Origin: Henckelia pumila
Lineage: Eukaryota > Streptophyta > Magnoliopsida > Lamiales > Gesneriaceae
Length of the DNA: 64,000 bases
Assembly (NCBI RefSeq): GCF_033568475.1
Contig: NC_133121.1
Coordinates: forward strand, 133,022,375 to 133,086,374
Direction: 5' to 3'
Shown here: positions 22,727 to 34,867 of the stretch, piece by piece
Numbering within the stretch: the stretch's first letter is position 1
Layout of the letters: the number at the start of each line of letters is the position of its first letter
Notes under the pieces: model-generated
What the model saw: the letters and a program-made list of their open reading frames with translations, nothing else
Databases searched by the model: none
What the model was told of the DNA's origin: nothing
Made by a program: the position numbers and the translations under genes

Positions 22727-22915
22727 TTACCAGTAACAGAGGCAGGCGGCGGACGGCAGGGAGGGTGGCGGGAAAGGGGTATTTGCAAAAGAGGAAGCGA
22801 TCGTTCTGGAGGCCATTGAAGGGGAGGAAATCAGGCGGTCGGTGGCCAGGGTGGGAGCGTAGGAGCACTTAATGGTTGTTGAAAATTTCTGGCGGAGAGA
22901 TTTAGGTTGAAACAT
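22727..22915 (-). pseudogene. possible captured first exon, unrecognised
   Basis: An open minus-strand segment starting MFQPKSLRQKF near 22912 is rich in Ser, Pro and Ala. It is much more GC-rich than its surroundings, and the minus strand reads CTG|GTAATTTT (a splice-donor-like site) near its end. It resembles a first exon with a targeting-like N-terminus carried in a transposon. No downstream exon or family was identified. Confidence 0.2.
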
Positions 22916-23217
22916 GGGCGAAGCCAGCTTGGGCCCAGTGTGGGCTGCTGCCAACATTGGGCCCAAAAAAAAGTAGTTGTATATATACGTGTATGTTCAG
23001 ACCCAATAAATTATATATATATATATATAATAGAAAATTCTAATGCAATTTATGCAAAAACTAAATTTTTTTTGAAATTTATTGATGATTTGATATGTCA
23101 TTAACATGATCTTATTTAATATATAGTGTATATATTATGTATAAATTGTAAATTCAAATTTATATTTTTAAATGCTATTATTTTACATGTTTAGTTATTC
23201 ACATTAAATCCAAAAAA

Positions 23218-24578
23218 TGTAGCGACCTAACCCGGATCCACTACCTAATCAGAGTTTAGAAGCATAATTAAACATGCATTAAATAAAGTGTTGCGGAAGA
23301 CTTAAATAAAAACAGACCGGCAGAATACAACCGGTTAAATAAATTCGATTATACAACCCAATCGAATAAATAAGCTAAAGGTAAAGACCTACAGCTAATC
23401 CTGCTGTCCTCACTGGTCTCTGGCTACTCCAAGCCTCTGGTGCTCAATCCTGCACCTACAACTGCCCCGTCGAATGGGGTGTTCAGACATACAGAAACAC
23501 TGGACGTGAGCTCTAAGCTCAATACGAAAGCAATGATATATATAATATATGCAACACATAAGTGACTTTAAAATCAAAGGTTAAATCACTTTGCTCCTGG
23601 CGCCTGGAATACAAAGTACCGGGCAAGAGAGCGACTCCGCGTGGTACTCGTATATTCCCAAGACACGAATCCTCAGGAAGAATCGCCTCGACTGATGGAA
23701 ACTGTCATGACTCGCATCGTACTCGATGCAGTCTCCGTAAAAACATATGCATGTGCTAAAACCGTAAAACATGGTAAAACATATAGCACATACTCATGCA
23801 ACATATAATATATATCATGTTGGACATCTCAGTCAGTACTTACGTACCTCACTACAGGCAAATCCTAGCAGTCCCACTCTAGGTTCCAAGCCTATCAACA
23901 ACTCTACAATACAAATATCCATGCATCATTCAATAAGCTCTAAAAGCCTTAACTAAGCTATTGCGTACTCCTAAATAATTTAAGGAGACCATAGTTATAC
24001 CTGCGTCCGTCGTCAGCCCACTGATGGCGACTATCCCGCAACTAGGGGCACACCCCTGCTGCAGATCCACAGCTTCGAGCACTGCTCCGCTACACGAGCA
24101 CTGCCCCGCTACCATGTCAGACACTGTCTGACTATACTAAAATATATTTCCTGCTCTAACTCTAAAATAAGAGTACCCAAAGCCCAAAATAGAGCTACTA
24201 GGGCGAAGGAGAGGAATTCAGAATTGGCAAGAAATGAGAAGCTCGGACCCTATATTTATAGACATCGATCGGAAGTTCCGTTCCTCGATTGGACGTTCCG
24301 TTCGCCACGTGTCAATTCGGTCCACATGCAACCACACACCTGTCACCGACAGTCATCGGAAGCTCCGTTCTTGATCGGACGTTCCGATCGTCGATCGGAC
24401 GCTCCGATCCTGGATCGTTGCTTCCGATCCCACTCGAGTCTTGGGACCCTCTAAACCAATTTCGAGTGTCCTGGATCCATTTCTGGGCTCCGTTAATCCT
24501 TCTGGAATTTCCTTAATCATGTTTTACTTAACTCAAACATGATTACATGAATAATTACTCACTAATCGTTAATCACGA
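23218..24578 (-). repeat. 3' LTR of the LARD-like element, inner end missing
   Basis: Aligns with 39468-40885 from TGTAGCGACC to GTTAATCACG, then diverges. The terminal GATACGGGTCACTACA and any polypurine tract are absent. It also lacks about 43 bp of the GATCGGA repeat array. The TATA motif (minus TATAAATA) is at 24253-24260. Confidence 0.9.
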
Positions 24579-25375
24579 AAACCTCGAGAACATATAAAAG
24601 ACCCTTGCCTGAGTGCCTGGTCGTAACTACTTCCAACATACTCAGACTCTTGTTGAATCAACTTCCAACTGTATAAATGCTAAATCACAATAGCATTCTC
24701 CTAGCTGGAAACCACTGCATTACTTGATGACAATTATCCTCGCTTGACACTAACGTACCACAGCACTGATACGTCTTTCGTCACAATCACGATCTTACTG
24801 ATCACAAAGCATACAACAATCTGCTTGATCAAGATTATCAACCCAAGTAAAATCTAAAACTGACTAAGACCAAGTCATAACCTGACTGGCTTACGATATT
24901 CGTCGAATCACTTAAACAATTCTAACCATCCACTGGTCCCCAAAAAGTTCTCAATGCCCAACACCTCTAGTTAGGAAACACTAATCCCAACACTGTGCTG
25001 ACACAACAAAGCTCTAATTCTCTTCAAGAGAATCTAATTGACACAGGGTCATACTGCAACATAACTGCTTAACATGATTCCATAGACTGATTATCCTCCC
25101 CATGCCTCACCGAAGCAAAACAGCTTCCCAAGGGCAACACTGGGAACTCAGACCATCCAGTCTAGTACAAATCACAGTTCATGTTTCGTAGTATACCTCA
25201 GCACTCTGCTTATGATGAAAACATCATCACTCACCAATAATGATGCTACGTCATTTTCAGCCTCTGATGATCAACATCATCTCAATCATAGGTTATTCAC
25301 CCATGGATTCCATCGATGGACATCCCCCGATAATTATACATACTCGCAATCACTGTATACAAATCAAGACTAAGG
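24579..25375. other. interior of the LARD-like element, 3' part
   Basis: No recognisable coding sequence or internal repeat. It ends at the CAAGT duplication flanking the Athila-like insertion. Confidence 0.5.
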
Positions 25376-25380
25376 CAAGT
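25376..25380. repeat. target-site duplication of the Athila-like complex (left)
   Basis: CAAGT here and CAAGC at 36269-36273 flank the outermost LTRs. They match at four of five bases. Confidence 0.65.
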
Positions 25381-26773
25381 TGTTGTGAAAATTTCCTCGC
25401 AAGCGTACGAGTGTCAAGTTTTAATATAGTGAATAATTCAGATATCGATCCCACAAGGAGTAAAATAAAAATAATCAGTGCTTGTAATTAAAATATTTTA
25501 AACTTTATCTAGAAAATCAATAATCAAGAATTTTGCAATAAAAATAAATAATCAGTAAAATTTTGATAGCACGCACACAACTTTTAGATTAAAATCAATC
25601 AGAGAAAAATGGTCTAGAGGTATAGATTTCACCTGGTTTTTCAACAACAATCAATCCTAATTAATTAATCTTCATGAATTTCAAAGAATTAATAGCCAAG
25701 AACACTTACATGTATTATTCCCTCTCCCAAGTGCCGAATAAAATATATCAACTATAATTCAATTCCAATATCCCTATTAAGAATCTACTTGCAGTAATCA
25801 ATTCAAAACTATGTTCTCTTTAAAAGCTCTGTTAAAATTATACACTCTCCCGAGCGATATAAATAATTAACAGTGTATTTTCCAATGGTCATATTCAAAA
25901 TCTCCTCTCCCGAGTGCCAGATTTCAAATAAATATAACAAATCAATTATTGATCAGATAATTGAAAAGACAATCAATTCTAGAAAAAACAATTAATCTAG
26001 AAGAAACTCAATTCAATAAAATCAAAAATTCATGAAAGTGTCTACACCAGGTTCCATCCGACCTCTAGACTCTAAAAAATTAGTTCATAATAAAATTCTG
26101 AAAACAATAAATAATAAATTCAAACATGTTCAGAATTAAATAAATAAAAAATAAAGAAATCAAATCCGTCGTCGACGTCGTGTCCGATCGATCAGACTCC
26201 GTCTTTGTTCTTCAGATTAAGCTCCAAATTCCTTCCCAGAAATTCGCGATCAATCTCTCTGATGTGTACTGTGTAATTGTTGTGGCGGCCCTTCTTTTCA
26301 TCTGATTAGAAATCCCTTTTTATATCATACACCAAAAGCCCAGCAAAAAGCCCAAGAAATATAAAAATTTCCTTTCGCTAAAATATGGCGACGCGCGCCC
26401 GCCTCATAATTCACGCGCCCGCGTATAGCCCTCTGGAATAAATTCTTCACGCCTCTCAGAACTCTGTGCGTTTGCTCCTCTCTTAAGCGCTAACGGGAAG
26501 CGCTGAACTTTTAGGCCCATTAAGCCCATCACTGTTCCTTATCGTTTCTTTTCTCTTGTCTGACTTTTTTCTTTTCTTCTTTCTCTTCTCTTCCTTTCTT
26601 TAATTCTTTTCTTCATTTACTCTCATAAATCTCATTTTTCTTCTCTTTTCCAAATAAATCTTCATAATCTCCTACAAACACAAAAATAATAAAACACCCA
26701 CATAAATCTGCTCGAAACAAACAATCAATAATTAAAATCATATATAAATTAAGTGTATAAAATACACTTATCA
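25381..26773 (-). repeat. LTR A (3' LTR)
   Basis: Begins TGTTGTGAAAATTTCC and ends ACACTTATCA. The minus-strand polypurine tract CTAAGTTTGGGGGTATT lies directly inside at 26774-26790. Confidence 0.88.
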
Positions 26774-28317
26774 AATACCCCCAAACTTAGACTTTTGCTA
26801 GTCCCGAGCAAAATAATTAAAAACAAAAACTAAAAACTCATTCTCTCAAAAACTCACAAGACTAGTCAAGAAATATTATGGAGCAATGGCCTCGGCAATG
26901 ATTTCAAAATTATCAAATCCAATCATATCACACCCAACTAACACTTGAAAGTTTCAATCATAACAAAATAACCGCATAAACTCACAATCTCCGCAACTCA
27001 AGTTCAAAACACCCTTATCCAAGTTCAATTCAAACATTCATAGATCATGAGGACTTTTTAAGGTAGAATAGGATCAAAAATAAGATATTGAATCAAAAAC
27101 ACTCACAAATAGGTAAATTCAAAGAATAAGCGTGTGTGCGTGTTTAGATCAAAATTCATAATCATTAAAAGCATCAATCAACAGTCCATAGGCTAAATTC
27201 TCGCAACTCTTCTCCACTAGTATATTGGGCAACTGAAACTCAGTCAATAGGACTTAATCAGCTTATAATGTAAGGTTTGGCTCATGGCTACAAACGAAGG
27301 AAAAGAATTCAAAATAAGGAGTAATTTATATTTATGCTTAAACTCTAATTACGAATCCTTTTTCATTCACAATTTCACATTCTTTCTTCTTCAATTCACT
27401 TCATTTTTTTTTTCAACTTTCTTCATTCTCAACCACAGTTTTTTTCAACTTTTTCACACCCTTTTCAACTTTCATTTTTTTTTTCTACTACCTCTTTTCA
27501 TTTTTTCTTTTCAAATCTTCCACCACACCATTCCCTTTTTCACAAATAAAACTAGGAGCATATCACAATTAGCATTTAAATTACTCCCTTAAATGTAGAA
27601 AATAGTATATAAGCTATCAGGTAGTCAATGTAGGACCTTGAAATAATGACGAATGGGGGTTTAATCACACGTTTACACGCATACCATTCGATTTTCAAAT
27701 AAAGCTCAAAAAAGGTACTAGGGATAACATATTAATAGGTAGCTTGAAAGGCTCAAACGCATTCAGAAAAATCGCCTAAATCATTTCTAATCTCATTTTT
27801 GCCCGTATTTAGCCTCGAAGAGTGTCCGAACTAGTTCTAGACATGTCTCAATCCACAATTAATTCATACAAATTTCAATCAGTGCAGAAAAAATAATCAT
27901 CAGCAGTTAACGATGATTTTCACAAAAATTTCAGATTTTTCGTACCTCAATGTACTAATATACGCGTAATCTCAAACAGGCAACTAAAGATAAATTTTTT
28001 CAATAAAATCAGGCCCAAAAATTTCAAACAATGCCTCAATCATGTTTATGTCTGTATGTCTCAAAAATCAGATTCAGGTATTAATCACAGAGTATATAAG
28101 AAATTGTTCATCTAATTGGTTTCATTTTTTTCAAAAAAATTTGTCAGACAGGTAAACAATCATGGATTTCAGTTATAGCACAAAAAATAATTTTCATCAG
28201 CCATGCATCCAATTATTTTTTTGACTTCTCTTAAACTCAACTCAACTCAACAAAAATTTTATCTATGAATGCACACTAAAAAAAATTCAACTACTCAACT
28301 ATCAACTAAACAATTAA
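26774..28317 (-). other. truncated second copy of the Athila-like 3' interior
   Basis: Homologous, phrase by phrase, to 29718-31260: same polypurine tract, CTAGTCCCGAGCAAAA, and the T-rich stretch near 27400 matching 30340. It stops abruptly at CAATTAA and joins LTR B at TCTGTG without PBS or gag. No coding sequence is supported. Confidence 0.82.
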
Positions 28318-29717
28318 TCTGTGAAAAATTTCTCGCAAGCGTACGAGTGTCAAGTTTTAATATAGTGAATAATTCAGATATCGATCTCACGGGGAGTAAA
28401 ATGAAAATATTAGTTCTTGTAATTAGTATAGTCTAAAATTTATTTAGAAAATAAAATTTTGAGAATTTTGCAGTAAAATAAATAATCATAATGATTTGAT
28501 AGCACGCACACAACTTTCAGGAATAATCAATCAGAGAAAAATGGTCTAGAGGATAGGATTTCACCTGGTTTCAACAACAATCAATCCTAATTAATTAATC
28601 TTCATGAATTCCAAGTAATTAATAGCCAAAAACACTTAAGTGTATTATTCCCTCTCCCGAGTGCCGAATAAAATATATCAACTACAATTCAATTTCAATA
28701 TCCCTATTAAAAATCTACTTGCAGTGATCAATTCAAAATTATGTTCTCTTTAAAAGATCTATTAAAGTTATAAGCTCTCCCGAGTCAGATAAACAATTAA
28801 TAGTGTAATTTCTATTTGTCCTATTCAAAATCTCCTCTCCCGAGTGCGAGATTTCAAATAAATATAACAAATCAATTATTGATCAGATAATTGAAAAGAC
28901 AATCAATTCTAGAAAAAACAATTAATCTAGAATAAACTCAATTCAATAAAATCAAAAATTCATGAAAGTGTCTACACCAGGTTTCATCCGACCTCTAGAC
29001 TCTAAAAAATTAGTTCATAATAAAATTCTGAAAACAATAAATAATAAATCCAAACATGTTCAAAATTAAATAAATAAAAGATAAAGAAATCAAATTCATC
29101 GTCGACTCCGTGTCCGATCGATCAGACTCCGTCTTTGTTCTTCAGATTAAGCTCCAAATTCCTTCCCAGAAATTCGCGATCAATCTCTCTGATGTGTACT
29201 GTGTAATTGTTGTGGCGGCTACTCTCTATGTCAGACAAAATTCCTTTTATATCGTATATGAAAAGCCCAGTAAAAAGCCCATGAAATATTAAAAATTTCC
29301 TTCCGATAAAAATTTCCAAGTCAGAATTGGCGACGAGCGGGCTCTCCTCAATCCAAGCGGGCGCATTCAATCTTCTGTTCTCCTTTCTCACGTTTCACTT
29401 AACAAGCGCGATAGCTTTCCCTTGAGCGCTAAGTTTTAGCGCCATCAAATTTCTTAGCTCATTAACAAAAAGCCCATGACAATTCTTATCTCTGTACGTT
29501 GTTTTCTCTTCAATTTTCTTTCTTCTTTTCTTTTCATTTTCTCTTTTAATTCTTCTTCCACTCCTCTCCAAATAATTCAATAATTATTCTTTTCTCCACA
29601 AAATTCCATAATTCACTGTAAACACAAAAACATTAAAATACCCACATAAATCTGCTCGAAACAAATATTTAACAATTAAAATCATAACTAAATTAAGTGT
29701 ATAAAATACACTTATCA
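28318..29717 (-). repeat. LTR B (internal third LTR)
   Basis: Begins TCTGTGAAAAATTTC, lacking the TG seen in LTR C, and ends ACACTTATCA. It is followed by the polypurine tract at 29718-29734. It is very similar to C, including the region with GCGATAGC and GAGCGCTAAG. Confidence 0.88.
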
Positions 29718-32554
29718 AATATCCTCAAACTTAGATTTTTGCTAGTCCCGAGCAAAACAATTCAAAACCAATAACTCCTAAAAACTCATTCTCTCAAAAA
29801 CCAACAAGAATAGTCAAGAAATATTATGGAGCAATGACATCAACAATGATTTCAAAAAATATCAAATCCAATCATATCCAACCTACTAACATTTGAAAAA
29901 TTCAGTCAGAACAAAATAACCGCATAAACTCACAATCTCCGCAACTCAAGTTCAAAACACCCTTATCCAAGTTCAATTCATACATTCATAGATCATGAGG
30001 ACTTTTCAGGATAGCATAGGATCAAATATAGGACATAAATAAAAAACAATCACAATTAGGTAAATGCAACGAATAAAAGTGTGTGCGTGTTTAGATCAAA
30101 ATTCATAATCATTAAAAGCATCAATCAACTGTCCATAAGCTAAATTCTCGCAACTCTTCTCCACTAGTATATTGGGCAACTGAGACTCGGTCAATAGGAC
30201 TTAATCAGCTTATAATGTAAGGCCTGGCTCACGGCTACAAATAAAGGAAAAAAATTCAAAATAAGGAGTAATTCATATTCATGCTTAAACTCTAATATCG
30301 ACTCCTTTTTTCATTCACAATTTCACTCTTTTTTCCTTCACTTCATTGATTTTTTTCAACTTTTTCACAACTTCTTTCACAACTCTTTCATCTCTTTTTT
30401 TTTCCTACTACCTTTTTTAATTTTTCTTTTCAAATCACCACCACACCATTCCTTTTTTCACAAATAAACTAGGAGCATATAACAATTTAACATTAAAATT
30501 ACTCCCTTAAAGGTAGGAAATAGTGTTTAGGCTATTCAGGTAGTCAATGTAGGACCTTGAAATAATGGCGAATGGGGGTTTAATCACACGTTTACACGCA
30601 TGCCATTCGATTTTCAAATAAAGATCAAACAAGGTACTAGGGATAACATGTATAAAAAGGTAGCTTGAAAGACTCAAATGCATTCAGAAAAATCGCCTAA
30701 ATCATTTCTAATCTCAGTTTTGCCCGTATTTCGCCTCGAAGAGTGTCCAAAATAGTTCTAGACAAGTATCAATCCACAATTAAATCATACAAATTTCAAT
30801 CAGTGCAGAAAAAATAATCATCAGCAGTTAACGATGATTTTCAACAAATTCAGAATTTTCTCGTACCTCAATATACTAATATACGTGTAGGCTCAAATAG
30901 GCAACTAAGGATAAATTTTTTCAATGAAAATTAGGCCCAAAAATTTCAAACAATGCCTCAATCATATCTATGTTTGTATGTCTCAAAAATCAGATTCAAG
31001 TATTAATCACAGAGTATATAGGAAATTGTTCATTCACTTGGTTCCATTTTCTCAAAAATATTTTTCAGATAGGGACACAATCATGGATTTCAGTTATAGC
31101 ACAAAAAATATTTTCATCAGCCATGCATCCATTTATTTCTCAACTTCTTTTAAACTCAACTCAACTCAACAAAAAATTTTATCTATGAAGCACATATATG
31201 AAACTCAACTACTAATCAACCAAATCATTGCACAAAATGATTCATCCCCCCCAAACTTAACGTAATCATTGTCCCTAATGATTAAAAATCAAGAAAATGA
31301 ACAAGGGACTCATACCTTCGACACCGAGCATCAGGACTCGGCGTCGTCAAATTTCATGTAAAATAATTCGCAACCGCAATAATTGGAGAAGGTGGTGAAG
31401 ATATACGACTGAGCATCCAATTCAACCTGAAAAGAAGACATGCACACGATTAAAACACAAACGTAAAGCCCAAAGCAATATACGACACTTCAAGCATAAG
31501 AAAAAAAAAGCTCGCGCGTATTAGATGTGGTTGTAGGACTCGATGCAAGATTGCTCTTATTTGTGCGCAAGTGGAGATGGTTGGCATAAGATGAAGCGTG
31601 ATTGCTGCACGAAGTAGAAGCTAGAGCTGCACGATTGATGATCTTATTTTCACATGGAAAGAGCAGCTGGAATAACACGATCACGCATGGGATTGCTACT
31701 GTGGAGTGCTTGTCGAGCATGAAGTGAACCTTAGAGAAACTGTTCAAAGTACAAGCTGCACAAGATGTAGGAGGTTGGTTGCGCATTTGCATGAGAGGTT
31801 GCACAGATGTGGATTTGTTAGCGCAGGTAGTGAAGCTTGCGCGATTGCTCTCCGTGAGGCGCTGATGAGAGCTGGTATGGCGCGCGATAGCGCTTAGTCA
31901 AGCGCTAAGGAGATGGCTGGAAGCGCGATAGCGCATGGAGGAGAGCTGATGGGGAGCGCGATAGCTCTAAGAGGAGCGCTGATGGCAAGATGGATGGCGC
32001 TATCGTGCGAGTTGGAGGCTTGGGAAGTGCGTTAGCGCATGGTGGGGAGCTAACGCGCATGGTGAGGCGCTATTCAGTAGTGCGATGGCGCAAGGCGTAG
32101 CGCTGTTCGTGTAGCTTCAGTGCGTAGAGTGGAGGCGGACGCGCATAAGCCTCTGATTTCAACTCCCAAATCTTGAGCGGACGCCTCAAATCTTGGGCGA
32201 GCGCCCATAATGCGCTGCAAGAAGACCAAAATCCTGAAAAATAATTCAACAATTTTAAAATTAGGCCTCCAAAATTATCAACAATAATTCAAAAATCATA
32301 AAATTAACTAATGAGCAAAAATAAAAATAAAAATTAAAGCAAAAATTTAAATAATAAAAAAATAAAAAAAAATAAAAAATAAAACAAAAATTTTGGGTTG
32401 CCTCCCAAAAAGCGCTTGGTTTAGAGTCGCCAGCCCGACTTTCAAAGTATTAAGTCTTCCCTTTCTCTTTCACGCGCCAAATAAATTCCACGAACCGCCT
32501 TTTAAATTTTGCTTTTTTCGTGGCCTTCTTTGGTGGTTTTGGCGCTCTCTCATT
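29718..32554 (-). other. Athila-like 3' interior without pol
   Basis: Between protease and the polypurine tract I see no RT, RNase H or integrase motifs. The stretch contains a GGGTTGCCTCCCAAAAAGCG phrase (32395), common in plant Athila-related elements, an A-rich segment at 32280-32390, and an AGCGCT-rich segment at 31840-32110. Confidence 0.7.
31840..32110. repeat. AGCGCT/GCGATAGCGC-rich segment
   Basis: GCGCGATAGCGC and related forms (AAGCGCTAAG, GGCGCTATCG, GTTAGCGCA, GCTAACGCGC) recur at short, irregular spacing on both strands. The same words occur in LTRs B and C near 29405-29440 and 35955-35990. Confidence 0.75.
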
Positions 32555-33520
32555 CTATGAATCAACCGCAATGTCGGCTCTTGAACGACCCTCCAACTTC
32601 ATAACCGGCTCTATCAAGCATAATTTTTCAATAGGGGTGTTAGATGACTTCATGAATATATTAAAAATTACACTCTCACCATCCACACCCATCGACAATG
32701 CACCTCTCTTCACCTCTATCTTGGCATCGGCAGTGGCCAAGAAAGGTCTTCCCAATATCAGGGGCATGTTTGCATCCTCCTCCATATCTAACACAACAAA
32801 ATCCGCTGGAAAAATAAATTTATCTACTTTTACCAAAACATCTTCAATGATTCCAAGCGGATATGTGATAGATCGATCAGCCAACTGCAACGCGATCATG
32901 ATGGGCTTCACCTCACCAAGTCCTAAGCTCCTAAAAACAGACAAAGGCATTAGATTAATGCTAGCTCCTAAATCGCAAAGTGCATTATTAAAATAAGAAC
33001 CACCAATTGTGCAAGGAATAGTAAAACTCCCTGGATCCTTAAGCTTTTGTGTCATCTTCTTTTGGAGCACCGCACTACACTCTTCTGTCAGATTGACAAT
33101 CTCGTTCTCTAGCAGCTTCCTCTTCTTGGACATCACCTCCTTGATGAACTTCGCATAATTCGGCATTTGCTCCAAAGCTTCAGCAAAGGAAATGTTGATG
33201 TGAATCTTCTTAAAAATCTCCAAGAACTTGGAGAACTGCTCATCCAACGCCTTCTTCTTGAACCTCTGCGGGTATGGAAGTGGAGGCTTGTACATCGGTT
33301 TTGGCTCAGATTCAAGCTCCTTCTCTTTCTCCTCAACTTTTTCCTCAAGTTTCTTATCCGCAACAGTAGGAATTTGAACTCCAACGTATTTGGCACTCCG
33401 CACTTCGATGGCATTGCACTGCTCCTTGGGATTCACCTCAGTATTGCTAGGGAACTGGCCGCGGTTATTGTCCTTCAGTGCGTTCGCCAACTGACCAATA
33501 CTAGTCTCAATGGATTGCAA
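32555..33520 (-). pseudogene. Athila-like gag end and aspartic protease
   Basis: After a frameshift near 33530 the frame reads QSIETSIGQLANALKD, a Lys/Glu-rich linker (EEKVEEKEKELE), and LPYPQRFKKK. The protease follows: CDLGASINLMPLSVFRSLGL, QLADRSITYPLGIIEDV, VVLDMEEDANMPLILGRPFL. The DLGAS variant of the D(T/S)G site is common in Athila-type proteases. The frame stops at 32555 without RT. Confidence 0.88.
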
Positions 33521-34658
33521 CACCCGCGCCCATGTTGGCCATGTGCGTCTCCAAACTGTCAAGGCGAGACTCAGTTCTCGCCATCCTCTTACCTGATTCC
33601 TGCACAAAAGTACTAACCACATCCTCCAAAGACTGCTTACCCTCATCCTTGTTTGTATTGAACCCCGGGGGATTCAACACATTTCTATTGTTAGCATACG
33701 AAAAATTTTCATGATTACGCAAGCTAGGATGATAAGTATTGGGGACAGGGTTACCTCTATAGCCTCCATATCCTCGGTAGCCATTCAGATTTATATAATT
33801 AACTTCTTCTGGTGTATGTGATCCTTCAACTCCAGTTGAATCTGCAACATTAATTTTATTCAAAGAACCTACATGTGTAGTCAGTGCAGATAATTGAGCA
33901 GTGATGGACGTGAGAGGATCCACTGCATACACTCCAGCTGGCTTCTTGACTCCCGCACGCTCAGATGGCCATTGAAAACTGTTTATCGTCATCTGTTCCA
34001 GCATATCATAGGCTTGAGCGGGGTCCTTTGCAAAAATAGTTCCTCCAGAAGCAGAATCGACATTCATCCTTGTAGGTGTATTTAGTCCGTTGTAAAACCA
34101 CTCAATCTGTTCCCAATCTGCAAAATTGTGGTTTGGACAACGTCTTAATAATTCTTTGTACCTTTCCCATGCCTCGTAGAGCTATTCGGTGTCTATCTGC
34201 CGAAACGTGCTGATTTCAATCTTCAGTTGGGTGGACTTGGCAGGTGAAAAATATTTCGCAAGAAATTTTTCTGTCATCCCCTCCCATGTAGTGATGCTTC
34301 CTAAAGGCAGTGATTGGAGTCAACTTTTGGCTTGATCCCTGAGAGAAAACGGAAACAAGTGTAAGCGAATAATATCTTCAGGAACACCGTTAAATTTTAC
34401 CGTATCAGTAATTTCTAAGAAGGTCCTGAGATGCAGATGAGGATCAGCTGTGGCACTCCCATTAAATTGGTTCGATTGAACCATGTTGATCAAGGCCGGC
34501 TTCAATTCAAAATTATTGGCGTTAATGGTCCCTCGAGCGATTCCAGAATAGTGAGTCTGGATCGTCGGCCTGAAGTGCTCATTGATAGGCACCAGGGGAG
34601 CTTGATTTGCTTCTTGTTCAGCCATACTTTCAATTTCTTCTCTTCTAGCTCTTCTCAA
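33507..34658 (-). pseudogene. Athila-like gag
   Basis: Starts near MAEQEANQAPLVPINEHF. The gag domain includes PHLHLRTFLEITDTVKFNGV, LHLFPFSLRDQAKS (then a stop where Trp is usual), ITTWEGMTEKFLAKYF, then a stop before LYEAWERYKELLRRCP, and WFYNGLN. The frame continues with MTINSFQWPSERAG and ends near 33507; the next segment is in another frame. There are two nonsense codons and one frameshift. Confidence 0.88.
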
Positions 34659-34842
34659 AGCACGTACAGTGCGCTCGATCTTTGGATCAAACAGTATAGA
34701 ATTAGAACTTTGAGATCATCGCATAAACTGCAATAAAAAAATAAGAAAAAATCAATTAGTAACTTAAAAATAAAATAAAAAAAAACTTTAAATTAAAATC
34801 TAGACTAATTGGTAACAAGACTAAAAAAAATAATCAAATTTA

Positions 34843-34864
34843 CTCCCCGGCAACGGCGCCAAAA
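34843..34864 (-). other. Athila-like primer-binding site
   Basis: The minus strand reads TTTTGGCGCCGTTGCCGGGG, 3 nt from LTR C. This is the PBS form widespread in Athila-type gypsy elements. Confidence 0.9.
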
Positions 34865-34867
34865 ACT

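Larger units (their letters stand above)
20641..23217. other. non-coding interior of the CACTA-like element
   Basis: Mostly AT-rich, without a supported gene apart from a GC-rich patch at 22727-22966. A 51-bp tandem duplication lies at 22195-22296 and a TA run at 23012-23029. Confidence 0.5.

Noticed and set aside
23562-24124. Paired small ORFs also found at 39812-40374
   Set aside because: They are the same stretch of the two LTRs; conservation reflects LTR identity, not coding.
29110-29292. Plus-strand ORF repeated at 35661-35843 (MSDRSDSVF...)
   Set aside because: Lies inside LTR copies B and C; duplication comes from the LTR, not from a conserved gene.
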